From contig JAAYSR010000267.1 of the NCBI GenBank assembly GCA_012518325.1, positions 1 to 23,828 of the forward strand: a stretch of DNA of 23,828 nt, read 5' to 3'. Shown here piece after piece: positions 16,561 through 23,828 of this stretch. Every line of letters starts with the position of its first letter. The stretch's first letter is position 1. The notes below the pieces were generated by a model. It was not told the origin of the DNA. It made no database searches and was given only the letters and a program-made list of their open reading frames with translations. The position numbers and the translations under genes were made by a program. Origin of the DNA: Bacillota bacterium (GTDB lineage: Bacteria; Bacillota; Limnochordia; Darwinibacteriales; Darwinibacteriaceae).

Positions 16561-16788
16561 TCACTTCCTTTCGGGGCTTCTTCTTTTTATAGTTAAGACA
16601 ACATCAGGACACATTACAGCGCAAAGAGTGCATCCAGTACATCTCTCCGGAGCAACCGCCTCCACTGCGTGATAGCCTTTGGAGTTGATCGTCTTCCCTA
16701 TCGCCAAAACATCCTGGGGACAGGCAGCCACACACAAACTGCACTCCTTGCAGAGCTCACTGTTGATAATTACCTCACCTCTAGGCAT
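16561..16788 (-). CDS. 2-oxoacid:ferredoxin oxidoreductase, delta (2[4Fe-4S] ferredoxin) subunit
   Basis: This 75-residue bacterial-type ferredoxin has two full cluster motifs, C-K-E-C-S-L-C-V-A-A-C-P and C-T-G-C-T-L-C-A-V-M-C-P. It would carry electrons from the TPP centre to external ferredoxin. The ATG follows GAGGTGA. It heads the four-subunit gene set and lies 39 bases after butyrate kinase, with no terminator between them, so one transcript from ptb-buk into the oxidoreductase is likely. Confidence 0.93.
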   Translation of the reverse strand: MPRGEVIINSELCKECSLCVAACPQDVLAIGKTINSKGYHAVEAVAPERCTGCTLCAVMCPDVVLTIKRRSPERK

Positions 16789-16827
16789 CAGTTCACCTCC
16801 CCTCTCCCAGCAACGCTGTGTATGCCA

Positions 16828-17895
16828 TCAATATTCCTTAGCTTCTTCATCTCCCCGCAGAACTGCCAGTGCACCAAAGGCCAGGGCCTCCAGCTCATTC
16901 TCGCCGGGCATCACTGTAACCGGTGCAATAAACTCCACCCTCTCCCGGACACTTTCGACCAGTTCATTGGAATAGGCCAGCCCGCCTGTTAACACTATCT
17001 GATCAACTATACCGCAAAAGACTGTACTAATCCTGCCAATTTCTTTAGCAATTTGATAACACATCGCTTCATAGTAAAAGGCGGCCTTTTCGTCACCGTC
17101 CTGCATGCGGGCGATAATCTCCCGGCTGTCATTGGTGCCTACATGGGCAACCAGACCCGAACGTCCGACAAGTTCCCTCATCAGCTGAGCCTTGGTACAG
17201 CCTCGGTCAAAAAAATAATGTACCAGGGCGTCAGTGGGTACAGAACCGACCCTTTCCGGAGAAAAGGGCCCTTCCCCTGACAAAGCCTGGTTGACATCGA
17301 CAATCCTGCCCTGCATATGGGCTCCCACTGAGATGCCTCCGCCTAAGTGGGCCACAATCAGGTTGAGTTCATGATAGGGTCTCCCAAGCCTTTCAGCGGC
17401 CTTCTTGGCATTAGCCCTCTGGTTCAGGGCATGGAAAATGCTGATCCTCTCAATCTTCGGATTGCCGCTGATGCGGGCTACCGGCGCAAGTTCATCGACT
17501 ACTACCGGATCCACAATAAAAGCGGGAATCCCCAGGCGGGAGCTCAGGCCGTAGGCGATGAGCGCGCCCAGGTTCGAGGCATGTTTGCCGTAGCTCCCGG
17601 CGGCCATTACCTCCACCATGGTCTCATTGATCCTGTAGGTGCCCCCTGGGATTGGTGCCAAAAGACCTCCCCTGCCCACAATCGCCGTCAGCGATTCCAT
17701 GGGTATGCCTTCCTGCTCCAGCCATTTTTCTGTAACCTGTTCCCGGTATTCCTTCTGGTCCACAATCTCAGCAAAGCGGGCCAGTTCATCGCTGGAATGA
17801 TGGAGGCTGGTGGCATGGGTCTGAACTTCATTCTTGAAAACCGCCAGCTTGGTGCTGGTTGAGCCGGGATTAATAACTAAGATGATCTGATCCAT
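16828..17895 (-). CDS. buk: Butyrate kinase
   Basis: Buk transfers phosphate from butyryl- (or branched-chain acyl-) phosphate to ADP, giving acid and ATP. From the ATG at 17895 it has 355 residues, the family length. The acetokinase-fold motifs are intact: N9-P-G-S-T-S-T-K16 for phosphate, GRGGLLAPIPGG, the A-H-L-G-G-G-I-S-V loop (182-190), GTNDSREI, and the adenosine loop around I-V-L-T-G-G-L-A-Y-S. EFIAPVTVMPGENE lies near the end. The frame continues upstream to 17949, but that part overlaps the ptb end and lacks the family pattern. GGAGGAGAG lies directly before ATG 17895. It is placed 13 bases after ptb. Branched-chain acyl substrates are inferred from the vor genes. Confidence 0.95.
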   Translation of the reverse strand: MDQIILVINPGSTSTKLAVFKNEVQTHATSLHHSSDELARFAEIVDQKEYREQVTEKWLEQEGIPMESLTAIVGRGGLLAPIPGGTYRINETMVEVMAAGSYGKHASNLGALIAYGLSSRLGIPAFIVDPVVVDELAPVARISGNPKIERISIFHALNQRANAKKAAERLGRPYHELNLIVAHLGGGISVGAHMQGRIVDVNQALSGEGPFSPERVGSVPTDALVHYFFDRGCTKAQLMRELVGRSGLVAHVGTNDSREIIARMQDGDEKAAFYYEAMCYQIAKEIGRISTVFCGIVDQIVLTGGLAYSNELVESVRERVEFIAPVTVMPGENELEALAFGALAVLRGDEEAKEY

Positions 17896-17908
17896 AACAC
17901 TCTCCTCC

Positions 17909-18811
17909 CTACTTGCCGCCCAGCGCCCGGCAGGCAAGTGCAATGGCATTCAGCTTGCTCTCGGCACTGTCTGCCCGGGAAGTGAGCACAATGGGGCAGG
18001 CCGCCCCGTAGATCACTCCGGCAATGGGAAGCCCGCCCACATAGGACAGGGATTTGTACAGCAGATTGCCTGCGGTCAGTTCCTGCACCATGAAAATGTC
18101 AGCCTGTCCCGCTACTTCGCTTTCGATGCCTTTCTGCCGTGCTGCCTCTTTGGAGTAGGCGTTGTCAAAGGCCAGCGGCCCGTCTACAACAGCCCTTCTG
18201 CTGAACTGCCCCCTCCTCCCCATCACCGCCAAGCAAGCAGCGTCGATTGTATCCTGCATCTGGGGGTTCACCGTTTCCACCGAAGCCAAAACCGCGGCTT
18301 TCGGGTTTTCCAGTCCAATGGACCAGGCAAACTGGATGGCATTGTCCAGAATCTGCACCTTCTGGGCCAGATCCGGCTTTACATTCATTGCGGCGTCAGT
18401 CAAAAGGGCCAGGCGCCCTTCAGGCAGTTCTACTGCGGCAATATGGCTGAGCAGGGCCTGGGCCCTGATGCCGGTTTCTTTATTCAATACTGCACGTAGA
18501 ATAGTACTTGTGGCCAAGTGGCCCTTCATCAGCAGATCGCTCCTGCCTTCGCGGATGAAGCGGACCGCTTCAGCAGCCCCTTCCGCCGGGCTGGAAGCGA
18601 CATGGATTGAAAACCCCGCCAAATCTACTCCCGCTTCTGCTGCAGCAGCTTCAACCTGATCCCGGGGCCCGGTGATCAGAACTTCCGTCAGAAGTCCCTC
18701 AGCCAGGGCATCCCTGCAGGCGGTCAAAACCCCGCCGTCGATCCCCCAGGCAACTGTCAGACTGCGTTTTGGACCCTGCTTTACGTCCTTCCTTAGACTG
18801 GCAAATCCCAC
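17909..18811 (-). CDS. ptb: Phosphate butyryltransferase
   Basis: Ptb exchanges CoA for phosphate on butyryl-CoA and branched acyl-CoAs, feeding the kinase that follows. The 300 residues match the family in length and pattern. An N-terminal Rossmann-like domain carries ITGPRDQVEA. DLLMKGHLATSTILRAVL comes next, then LLTDAAMNVKPDL, VEKVNP-like SVETVNPQMQDT, GPLAFDNAYSKEAA and the C-terminal ADIFMVQELTAGNLLYKSL and PIVLTSRADSAESK. The start is GTG at 18811, four bases before the end of the paralogue gene upstream. The ribosome site is weak (GGAAAGG about 12 bases away), so translational coupling is likely. Confidence 0.95.
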   Translation of the reverse strand: MGFASLRKDVKQGPKRSLTVAWGIDGGVLTACRDALAEGLLTEVLITGPRDQVEAAAAEAGVDLAGFSIHVASSPAEGAAEAVRFIREGRSDLLMKGHLATSTILRAVLNKETGIRAQALLSHIAAVELPEGRLALLTDAAMNVKPDLAQKVQILDNAIQFAWSIGLENPKAAVLASVETVNPQMQDTIDAACLAVMGRRGQFSRRAVVDGPLAFDNAYSKEAARQKGIESEVAGQADIFMVQELTAGNLLYKSLSYVGGLPIAGVIYGAACPIVLTSRADSAESKLNAIALACRALGGK

Positions 18812-18814
18812 AGA

Positions 18815-19717
18815 CTATACACCCTTTCCTTGAATTTCCAAAATCCTCTGAGCTCCGGCAAGCAGCGCTGGCAGACCCTGGTTTCCGGGATAGACTGAAA
18901 TGGGGGCAATGAAGCCGATGCGCTCACGCAGCGCTTCCACAAAAGGCTCACACCTTACCAGTTCGCCTCCGAGCAGAATTGAGCGAACCTGCCCCTTCAA
19001 GACAGCCGCCAACGCTCCGATTTCTTTGCTGATCTGATAAACAAGGGCTTCCCGTACTGCATCTGCCTTCTCACCGGTACAGCTCCAAAGATCCTCAAGG
19101 TTGTCCAAGCCTAGGTAGCCGGCTAATCCTCCCTGTTCATGCAAAAGCTCCAGAACCTCTTCCCGGGTGTCGGCAGCCATGCAAAGGTCGAGGACACTGT
19201 CAAAGGGCAGGCCGCCGCTGTGGCGCAGAGCAAAGGGACCTTCGTCAAAACTGGTGAGGGCATCCGCCACGGCCTCGCCCTGCAGTGCGCCAAACTGATG
19301 CACTTCGTCAAGGTGGGCGGCAATAAACTGTTCCTGGCCTAGGTCCAGCCCTTTGGCCCGGGCTTCTTGCCGGACCATGTACCTAAAGATAAAGGCATCA
19401 GCGGAGCAGCTCCGCTTTATAGCCGGAGTGCCTGTGACCTCTGCCAAGGGACAGCATGCGTCTGAGGATGCAGGATCAATGGTATGTACTCTGACAGCCA
19501 GAAGCTGGGCCAAGGACTTCACCGGCTCGGCCGCTGCATCATTAGTCACTATGAACTGCAGATCGGCCTGAAAACTGCTGAGCCAGGATGTAATTTCTTG
19601 CTTCACGGATTCGGCACTGCCTGGAGAGAGTGAAAAGGCGGCAGTCTCATAATGTTCGCGTTCAGCGAGGGCTGCGTGGAGGGTCTTCGCATGAGGGTAA
19701 AGGGCGAGGATTGCCAT
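18815..19717 (-). CDS. Degenerate butyrate kinase paralogue (probable pseudoenzyme)
   Basis: This 300-residue protein aligns along its length with the intact Buk downstream but has lost the catalytic motifs. The phosphate loop N-P-G-S-T-S-T-K is replaced by Y-P-H-A-K-T-L-H (7-14). The A-H-L-G-G-G loop reads A-H-L-D-E-V (134-139). The GRGG loop region is missing (about 50 residues shorter). The GTND segment reads L-D-N-L. Shared features are GPFA, VYQISKEIGALAAVL (226-240), LLGGELV (248-254) and ERIGFIAPISVYPGNQ (265-280). The frame is open, with normal codon use and a good ribosome site, so it is not a decaying pseudogene. ATG 19717 is preferred over ATG 19723 because GGAGT touches the latter. 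A regulatory or heterodimer role with Buk or Ptb is inference. Confidence 0.85.
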   Translation of the reverse strand: MAILALYPHAKTLHAALAEREHYETAAFSLSPGSAESVKQEITSWLSSFQADLQFIVTNDAAAEPVKSLAQLLAVRVHTIDPASSDACCPLAEVTGTPAIKRSCSADAFIFRYMVRQEARAKGLDLGQEQFIAAHLDEVHQFGALQGEAVADALTSFDEGPFALRHSGGLPFDSVLDLCMAADTREEVLELLHEQGGLAGYLGLDNLEDLWSCTGEKADAVREALVYQISKEIGALAAVLKGQVRSILLGGELVRCEPFVEALRERIGFIAPISVYPGNQGLPALLAGAQRILEIQGKGV

Positions 19718-19737
19718 GCACATACTCCTCTCAATGT

Positions 19738-19775
19738 AAAAAAATGAAAAAGCAGGTTGTAATTTCTACCTGCTT
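19738..19775 (-). terminator. Rho-independent terminator after pnp
   Basis: Minus-strand AAGCAGGT pairs perfectly with ACCTGCTT across a ten-base loop, followed by TTTTCATTTTTTT. It lies about 25 bases after the pnp stop. The ribosome site of the next gene begins only a few bases after the T-tract. The next operon must therefore be transcribed by read-through or from a promoter upstream of the hairpin, in the pnp tail. Confidence 0.88.
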
Positions 19776-19800
19776 CTTAGTCTTGTGTTATTTTATTTCG

Positions 19801-21915
19801 CTACTTCGCTTCGAATTCCTTCTCTTTCGGAAGCGCTTCTTTGCGGGAAAGATTTATTCTTCCTTGGCGGTCGATCTCGATAACTTTGACCATTACTTCA
19901 TCTCCGATATCCACCACATCTTCGACTTTATTCACCCGGCGGTGCTCTAATTGTGAAATATGAACCAAACCTTCCTTTCCAGGGAGGATTTCAACAAAAG
20001 CACCGAAGTTCATGATTCGCTTCACCACGCCAAGGTAGGTTTCCCCAACCTCAACATCCTTCACATAGCGTTCCACCATCTTCTGGGCCTTTAGGCCGCC
20101 TTCGCCGTCGGTGGAAGCGATGTAAACCCTGCCGTCATCTTCGATATCAATGGATACCCCGGTCTTGGCAATAATGTCTCTGATCACTTTGCCGCCAGGT
20201 CCAATCACGTCGCGGATTTTGTCCACCGGAATCTCCATAGTGATGATGCGGGGTGCGTAGAGCGACAGGTCATTTCTGGGCTCGGCAATCGTTTCTGCCA
20301 TTTTGTCCAGGATGAAGAGGCGTCCCTGACGGGCCTGCTCCAGAGCCTGAGACATAATTTCTTTGCTTACGCCGCTGATTTTGATATCCATCTGCAAAGC
20401 GGTGATGCCTTCCCTTGTGCCTGCAACTTTAAAGTCCATATCGCCCAGGGCGTCCTCAATGCCCTGAATGTCGGTGAGGATGGTGAAATCTTCATCCAGC
20501 ATCATGAGACCCATGGCAATCCCTGCTACCGGCCGCTTAATGGGCACACCGGCATCCATCAGTGACAAGGTGCTGCCGCAGATGCTGGCCATGGAGGATG
20601 AACCGTTCGATTCCAGGACTTCCGAAACCAGGCGCAGGGTATAGGGGAACTCTTCTTCGCCGGGTATGACCGGCAGCAAAGCTCTTTCTGCCAATGCCCC
20701 GTGACCGATTTCACGCCGGCCGGGACCCCGTACAGGTCGGGTTTCCCCTACGCTGAAGGGCGGGAAATTGTAGTGATGGATGTAGCGCTTGCTTTCGTCA
20801 TCGGTGAGGTTATCAAGGAGCTGCTCATCTGATTTCAGGCCCAACGTGAGTGCAGTCAGAACCTGTGTCTGTCCCCTGGTAAAGAGGCCTGTGCCGTGCA
20901 CCCGGGGCAGTACCCCGACTTTACAGGTAATTGGCCGGATCTCATCAGGCCTGCGTCCGTCGGGACGGAGCTTATCTTTGGTGATAGAGCGCCGCACTTC
21001 CTCTTTCATGACTCGATCGAAGACTGTATCCAGCGTCTTGCTCTGCTCCTCGTGGAGTTCCTCTCCATTGGCCTGCAGATACGCCTCGTGGAGCTTAGCC
21101 TGCAGCTCTTCCACCAGATGCTGCCGTTCAAGCTTATCCGTAGTCAAAAGCGCCTTCGCCAAATCTGCTGTGATATAGTCTCTAACCCACTGTTCCACTT
21201 CCGGTTCCGGCTGGAAGATTGCAACTTCGTGCTTCTCCAGCCCAATTTGGGCACGGATCTCCTCCTGGAGCCGGCAGAGTTCCTTGACCATTACATGGCC
21301 AAAATCGATGGCATCCAGCACAACCTGCTCAGATACTTCTTTAGCTGCTGCTTCCACCATCATTACTGCTTCACTTGTGCCAGCTACGGTGATATCCAGC
21401 AGTGAGCGGGTCTGCTCTTCGAGGGTGGGGTTGATGATGAACTCGCCGTCAACCAAACCTACGTTTACTCCCCCTACAGGTCCGCCAAAGGGAATGTTGG
21501 AGACATGCAGAGCTGCACTGGCGCCGATCAGACCGGCAATGGTCGGAGAATTGCTTTTGTCGACGGACAAAACGGAGATAACGATTTGCACATCATTGCG
21601 AAAACCGTCTGGAAACAAAGGACGTAAAGAACGATCGATCATGCGTGCTGAAAGGATGGCATCTTCGCTCGGCCTTCCTTCCCTTCTTCCCCAGCCGCCG
21701 GGGATCTTGCCTGCAGCGTACATGCGCTCCTCATAATCTACAAGAAGCGGAAAAAAGTCAATGCCTTCTCTAGGCTTGCTGCTCATGGTGGCAGTGGCTA
21801 AGACAACAGTCTCTCCGTATCTGACTAGGACAGAGCCATTGGCCTGCTTAGCCAATTCACCAAACTCTAGAACTATGGGGCGACCCCCCAGTTCCATGCG
21901 AAACTCGGTTAACAT
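19801..21915 (-). CDS. pnp: Polyribonucleotide nucleotidyltransferase (PNPase)
   Basis: PNPase degrades RNA 3'-5' by phosphorolysis and belongs to the RNA decay machinery. The 704 residues carry the complete layout: a first RNase PH domain (about 10-145), an all-alpha linker, and a second RNase PH domain (about 320-545) with TSLPPR-like FPPFSVGETRPVRGPGRREIGHGALAERAL and GTREGITALQMDIKI. A KH domain (about 555-615) with the GPGGKVIRDI loop and an S1 domain (about 620-690) with KEGLVHISQLEHRRV follow. The ATG follows GGAGGTC. It lies downstream of rpsO, the usual order, but a terminator between them suggests partly independent expression. A hairpin sits in its leader. Confidence 0.97.
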   Translation of the reverse strand: MLTEFRMELGGRPIVLEFGELAKQANGSVLVRYGETVVLATATMSSKPREGIDFFPLLVDYEERMYAAGKIPGGWGRREGRPSEDAILSARMIDRSLRPLFPDGFRNDVQIVISVLSVDKSNSPTIAGLIGASAALHVSNIPFGGPVGGVNVGLVDGEFIINPTLEEQTRSLLDITVAGTSEAVMMVEAAAKEVSEQVVLDAIDFGHVMVKELCRLQEEIRAQIGLEKHEVAIFQPEPEVEQWVRDYITADLAKALLTTDKLERQHLVEELQAKLHEAYLQANGEELHEEQSKTLDTVFDRVMKEEVRRSITKDKLRPDGRRPDEIRPITCKVGVLPRVHGTGLFTRGQTQVLTALTLGLKSDEQLLDNLTDDESKRYIHHYNFPPFSVGETRPVRGPGRREIGHGALAERALLPVIPGEEEFPYTLRLVSEVLESNGSSSMASICGSTLSLMDAGVPIKRPVAGIAMGLMMLDEDFTILTDIQGIEDALGDMDFKVAGTREGITALQMDIKISGVSKEIMSQALEQARQGRLFILDKMAETIAEPRNDLSLYAPRIITMEIPVDKIRDVIGPGGKVIRDIIAKTGVSIDIEDDGRVYIASTDGEGGLKAQKMVERYVKDVEVGETYLGVVKRIMNFGAFVEILPGKEGLVHISQLEHRRVNKVEDVVDIGDEVMVKVIEIDRQGRINLSRKEALPKEKEFEAK

Positions 21916-21944
21916 ATTTTGACCTCCATTTATAATGTTATCAA

Positions 21945-21976
21945 GCTGGACTAGGCAAACTACAGCAAAGTCCAGC
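21945..21976 (-). promoter_or_regulatory. Hairpin in the pnp leader
   Basis: Minus-strand GCTGGACT and AGTCCAGC form a perfect eight-base-pair stem with a 16-base loop, about 20 bases before the pnp ribosome site. It has no T-tract. A possible -10 box, TATACT, lies at 22003-22008 with a poor -35, which would place the hairpin near the 5' end of a pnp mRNA. In Escherichia coli a leader hairpin is the target of pnp autoregulation; whether this one has the same role is inference. Confidence 0.4.
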
Positions 21977-22042
21977 CTTATGCAGAACGGAACACCATCC
22001 TTAGTATAGCCTGTTTTGCCCTAGCTCATCTAATCTTACTTT

Positions 22043-22066
22043 AAAAAAGAGCGGTGTTACCCGCTC
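22043..22066 (-). terminator. Rho-independent terminator after rpsO
   Basis: Minus-strand GAGCGG pairs with CCGCTC across a six-base loop and is followed at once by six T's. It lies seven bases after the rpsO stop and would end or attenuate the truB-ribF-rpsO transcript before pnp. Confidence 0.88.
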
Positions 22067-22072
22067 ATTTCT

Positions 22073-22336
22073 TTATCGACGCAAACCAAGGTCGGCAACT
22101 AGACTCCGGTAACGTTCAATGTCTTTTTTCATCAGATAGTTCAAAAGACCCCGTCTTTGCCCGATCATCTTGTAAAGGCCCCGCCTGGAATGATGGTCAT
22201 TCTTGTGCACTTTTAGATGCTCAGTAAGCTCCTGAATTCTCTTGGTAAGGAGAGCTACCTGAACCTCCGGGGATCCGGTGTCACCTTCATGCCGACTATA
22301 CTTCGCAATCACATCTGCTTTTGATTCGTTGATCAA
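22073..22336 (-). CDS. rpsO: 30S ribosomal protein S15
   Basis: S15 is a primary 16S rRNA-binding protein of the small subunit platform. The core is nearly canonical: IAKYSRHEGDTGSPEVQVALLT, then ELTEHLKVHKNDHHSRRGL and the closing DIERYRSLVADLGLRR. The start is best taken as TTG at 22336, giving 87 residues beginning INESKADVIAKY, as GGAGGTGG ends six bases before it. A longer frame from 22351 would start inside the ribosome site itself. It is followed by a strong terminator and preceded by a gap of about 110 bases that may hold an S15-responsive leader, since rpsO is autoregulated in several bacteria. Confidence 0.96.
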   Translation of the reverse strand: MINESKADVIAKYSRHEGDTGSPEVQVALLTKRIQELTEHLKVHKNDHHSRRGLYKMIGQRRGLLNYLMKKDIERYRSLVADLGLRR

Positions 22337-22419
22337 AAAAGCCACCTCCAAAAATTTTAGAAATACCGCTTCCCAAGAAATGCGCCGGAGATACGCAGTT
22401 CCTAGAAAAGGGCTGCTGC

Positions 22420-22437
22420 TTCAGCACAGCTGCTGAA
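22420..22437 (-). promoter_or_regulatory. Hairpin between ribF and rpsO
   Basis: Minus-strand TTCAGCA pairs with TGCTGAA across a four-base loop, just after the ribF stop. The only T-run downstream (CCCTTTTC) is about ten bases away, so it is a weak terminator at best. It could instead belong to an rpsO leader structure. I see no clear promoter in the rest of this gap. Confidence 0.35.
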
Positions 22438-22445
22438 ACACAATG

Positions 22446-23330
22446 TTATTTTAGCACAACTTTTGAATCTTGTAAATGAAATCCAGTCAATAATTGCCAT
22501 GCTTTCGAGCGATCTGCCTCAGTCAGCTCGTGTGGACCGTCCTCCCGCAGCTTGGCAATATACAGGACATCAAAAACCTCTCCCACCGGCTCTTCGTCGG
22601 GGTTAAGCAGCACAGTCCCGATGCTGTGCCCACCTTCGTTCCAGGCTGCAGCAGGACCTCCCCGGCCGTCTGGAAGGACATACCAAATCAGGTATACTCC
22701 CTGGCCCGGAATGACAACAGCCGGATCAACCTCCAAGGTTAAATGGGAAGATGCCTGGGCCTTCACTGCGCCCCGGTAGGTTGGGAAATAACCCAGATAC
22801 TCTGTGGCCTTCGCCAGACTTCCATCTTTCAGCAGGCCTCGGATGGCTGTGCTGCTGATGGCCTCGGCCCCTTTCCCTTGCACCGGAGGAACCACTGTTA
22901 CTGAAAAGCCAAGGCGCTCGCCCTGCTCGCGCAGGTAGCTGACATCACCAACCCGCCCCTTGCCGAACCGATAGTCGAAGCCGCAGATAACCTCCCTGGC
23001 CTTCAGTTCCTTCACCAGCATTTCTTCTACAAAGTACTGAGCGTCTGTGTTGGTCAGCTCCGGACCAAATTTCAGCCAGGCTACTTCGTCAATGCCAAAG
23101 GAGCGAAAGAGCTCGACGCGGCGCTCGAAAGTACTCACTAAGCACAGAGTGCCGCGAAAATACTGCACCGGAGGTATATCAAAAGTAAAGACACAGCTGG
23201 TGCCTCCCTGGGGCTTGCGGGCAATTGCCTCTTCCAGCAGCTTTTGATGCCCTCGGTGCACTCCGTCAAAAGTGCCCAGGGCGACACTGCGGGCGGGGAC
23301 ATCCTGGCGATTAATCCAATTCAGCTTCAT
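22446..23330 (-). CDS. ribF: FAD synthetase of the RibF family, with degenerate riboflavin-kinase domain
   Basis: RibF normally phosphorylates riboflavin to FMN (C-terminal domain) and adenylylates FMN to FAD (N-terminal domain). The N-terminal FAD synthetase is intact: G19-T-F-D-G-V-H-R-G-H-Q29, C-G-F-D-Y-R-F-G-K-G-R (116-126) and S-S-T-A-I-R (159-164). The C-terminal part (about 180-294) keeps a GVY strand and IGT, but the hallmark G-R-x-L-G-F-P-T-A-N loop and the later catalytic-glutamate strand are not recognisable. The kinase activity may be absent. The ATG at 23330 (294 residues) is preferred over a GTG four codons earlier, as GGGGGAG precedes it. It lies between truB and rpsO, the standard order. 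Confidence 0.92.
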   Translation of the reverse strand: MKLNWINRQDVPARSVALGTFDGVHRGHQKLLEEAIARKPQGGTSCVFTFDIPPVQYFRGTLCLVSTFERRVELFRSFGIDEVAWLKFGPELTNTDAQYFVEEMLVKELKAREVICGFDYRFGKGRVGDVSYLREQGERLGFSVTVVPPVQGKGAEAISSTAIRGLLKDGSLAKATEYLGYFPTYRGAVKAQASSHLTLEVDPAVVIPGQGVYLIWYVLPDGRGGPAAAWNEGGHSIGTVLLNPDEEPVGEVFDVLYIAKLREDGPHELTEADRSKAWQLLTGFHLQDSKVVLK

Positions 23331-23345
23331 GCACTCCCCCACCCA

Positions 23346-23828
23346 TCACACAAGAACTCGAAAAGGCTGGCAGATCAGCTGATCCGCCTTTTTAACCTCC
23401 GCCAGGGCCAGGACATCTCCCTCAATCCCCAGCAGAACAACTTCATCTCCGACAGTCAACGTTTCCGGAACATCCAGCATGTGCTCGGGCAGAATAAAAT
23501 TGCCGTGCCTGATTCGCTCTTCCACCAAAGGATGGACCTTGACCTTGATCCAGTCCCGCAAAGCATAATCGAGGGGCAGCATGAAACTGAAGTTGTCCTG
23601 GGCAGCCAAGGAGGCGATTTCCTCCAAGGTATAGGCTTCACCTACATAAAAAGGACCGCTGGCGATCCTGGTCAGATGGGACATATGCGCGCCGGTGCCC
23701 AGCTTCTCGCCTAAGTTGTGGCAGAGGGTACGGACGTAGGTCCCCTTGGAGCAGGTAACCCGCAGCAAAACCCTGGTCCCGAAGCCTATTCTGTCTTCTT
23801 CCTCGCTCCAGATGGCCATGATGTTGAT
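23346..23828 (-). CDS. truB: tRNA pseudouridine(55) synthase TruB (5' part outside window)
   Basis: TruB makes pseudouridine 55 in the T-loop of tRNAs. Only the C-terminal 160 or so residues are in the window, and the frame stays open to the right edge. The segment L-R-V-T-C-S-K-G-T-Y-V-R-T-L followed by LGEKLGTGAHMSHLTRIASGPF is diagnostic of the end of the TruB catalytic domain. The residues from about VGDEVVLLG to the end fit the small C-terminal PUA-like domain. The catalytic aspartate motif lies upstream, outside the window. The stop is 15 bases before the preferred ribF start, the common truB-ribF order. Confidence 0.95.
   Translation of the reverse strand: MNIMAIWSEEEDRIGFGTRVLLRVTCSKGTYVRTLCHNLGEKLGTGAHMSHLTRIASGPFYVGEAYTLEEIASLAAQDNFSFMLPLDYALRDWIKVKVHPLVEERIRHGNFILPEHMLDVPETLTVGDEVVLLGIEGDVLALAEVKKADQLICQPFRVLV

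Noticed and set aside
16828..19717. Two kinase genes as a recent tandem duplication or assembly artefact
   Set aside because: The two proteins are too divergent and differ by large deletions, and ptb lies between them. The paralogue is old.
22003..22031. A full vegetative promoter for pnp
   Set aside because: TATACT is a fair -10 box, but the hexamer at 17-base spacing (AGATGA) is a poor -35, so I mention it only in the hairpin entry.

Overview
The window looks like chromosomal sequence from an anaerobic, spore-forming member of the Bacillota (Firmicutes) with moderately high GC. Every recognisable gene lies on the minus strand, so the biological reading order runs from base 23828 down to base 1. 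Three things point to this host: the order spoIIM-xerD-deoB-pdp-dacF-spoIIAA-spoIIAB-sigF, the truB-ribF-rpsO-pnp block, and a ferredoxin-dependent 2-oxoacid oxidoreductase beside ptb-buk. A complete ExbB-ExbD-TonB set is unusual beside sporulation genes. It suggests a diderm (outer-membrane) sporulating lineage, for example one related to Limnochordia, Halanaerobiaeota or Negativicutes. That placement is inference; no marker here fixes the taxon.

Layout in transcription order. (a) 23828-19801: truB (5' end outside the window), ribF, rpsO, pnp, the classical translation and RNA-decay block. There are good rho-independent terminators after rpsO and after pnp, and a hairpin in the pnp leader. 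The riboflavin-kinase half of RibF looks degenerate. (b) 19717-14213: a fermentation cluster. It holds a degenerate butyrate-kinase paralogue, phosphate butyryltransferase, a normal butyrate kinase, and the delta, alpha (VorB-type), beta and gamma subunits of a 2-oxoacid:ferredoxin oxidoreductase. Together the intact enzymes would convert branched-chain 2-oxoacids to acyl-CoA, acyl-phosphate and acid plus ATP, reducing ferredoxin. (c) 14187-12424: a DUF3866 protein and a histidine-phosphatase-family enzyme. (d) 12375-5529: spoIIM, xerD, deoB, pdp, dacF and the spoIIA operon (anti-anti-sigma, anti-sigma, sigma-F), with a possible sigma-H promoter just before spoIIAA. (e) 5514-4138: a PHP-domain phosphoesterase, a possible 19-codon ORF and a GNAT acetyltransferase, closed by a terminator. 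(f) 3965-1: exbB, exbD, tonB and a large exported protein with a C-terminal cohesin-like domain, tightly packed and truncated by the window edge.

I see no tRNA, rRNA, CRISPR array, insertion sequence, phage gene or sign of recent transfer. No stretch longer than about 300 bases lacks a gene; the longest gap is about 170 bases, between exbB and the GNAT gene. The points most worth following up are the exbB-exbD-tonB-cohesin operon, the butyrate-kinase pseudoenzyme at the head of the ptb-buk operon, and the RibF that appears to have lost its kinase site.
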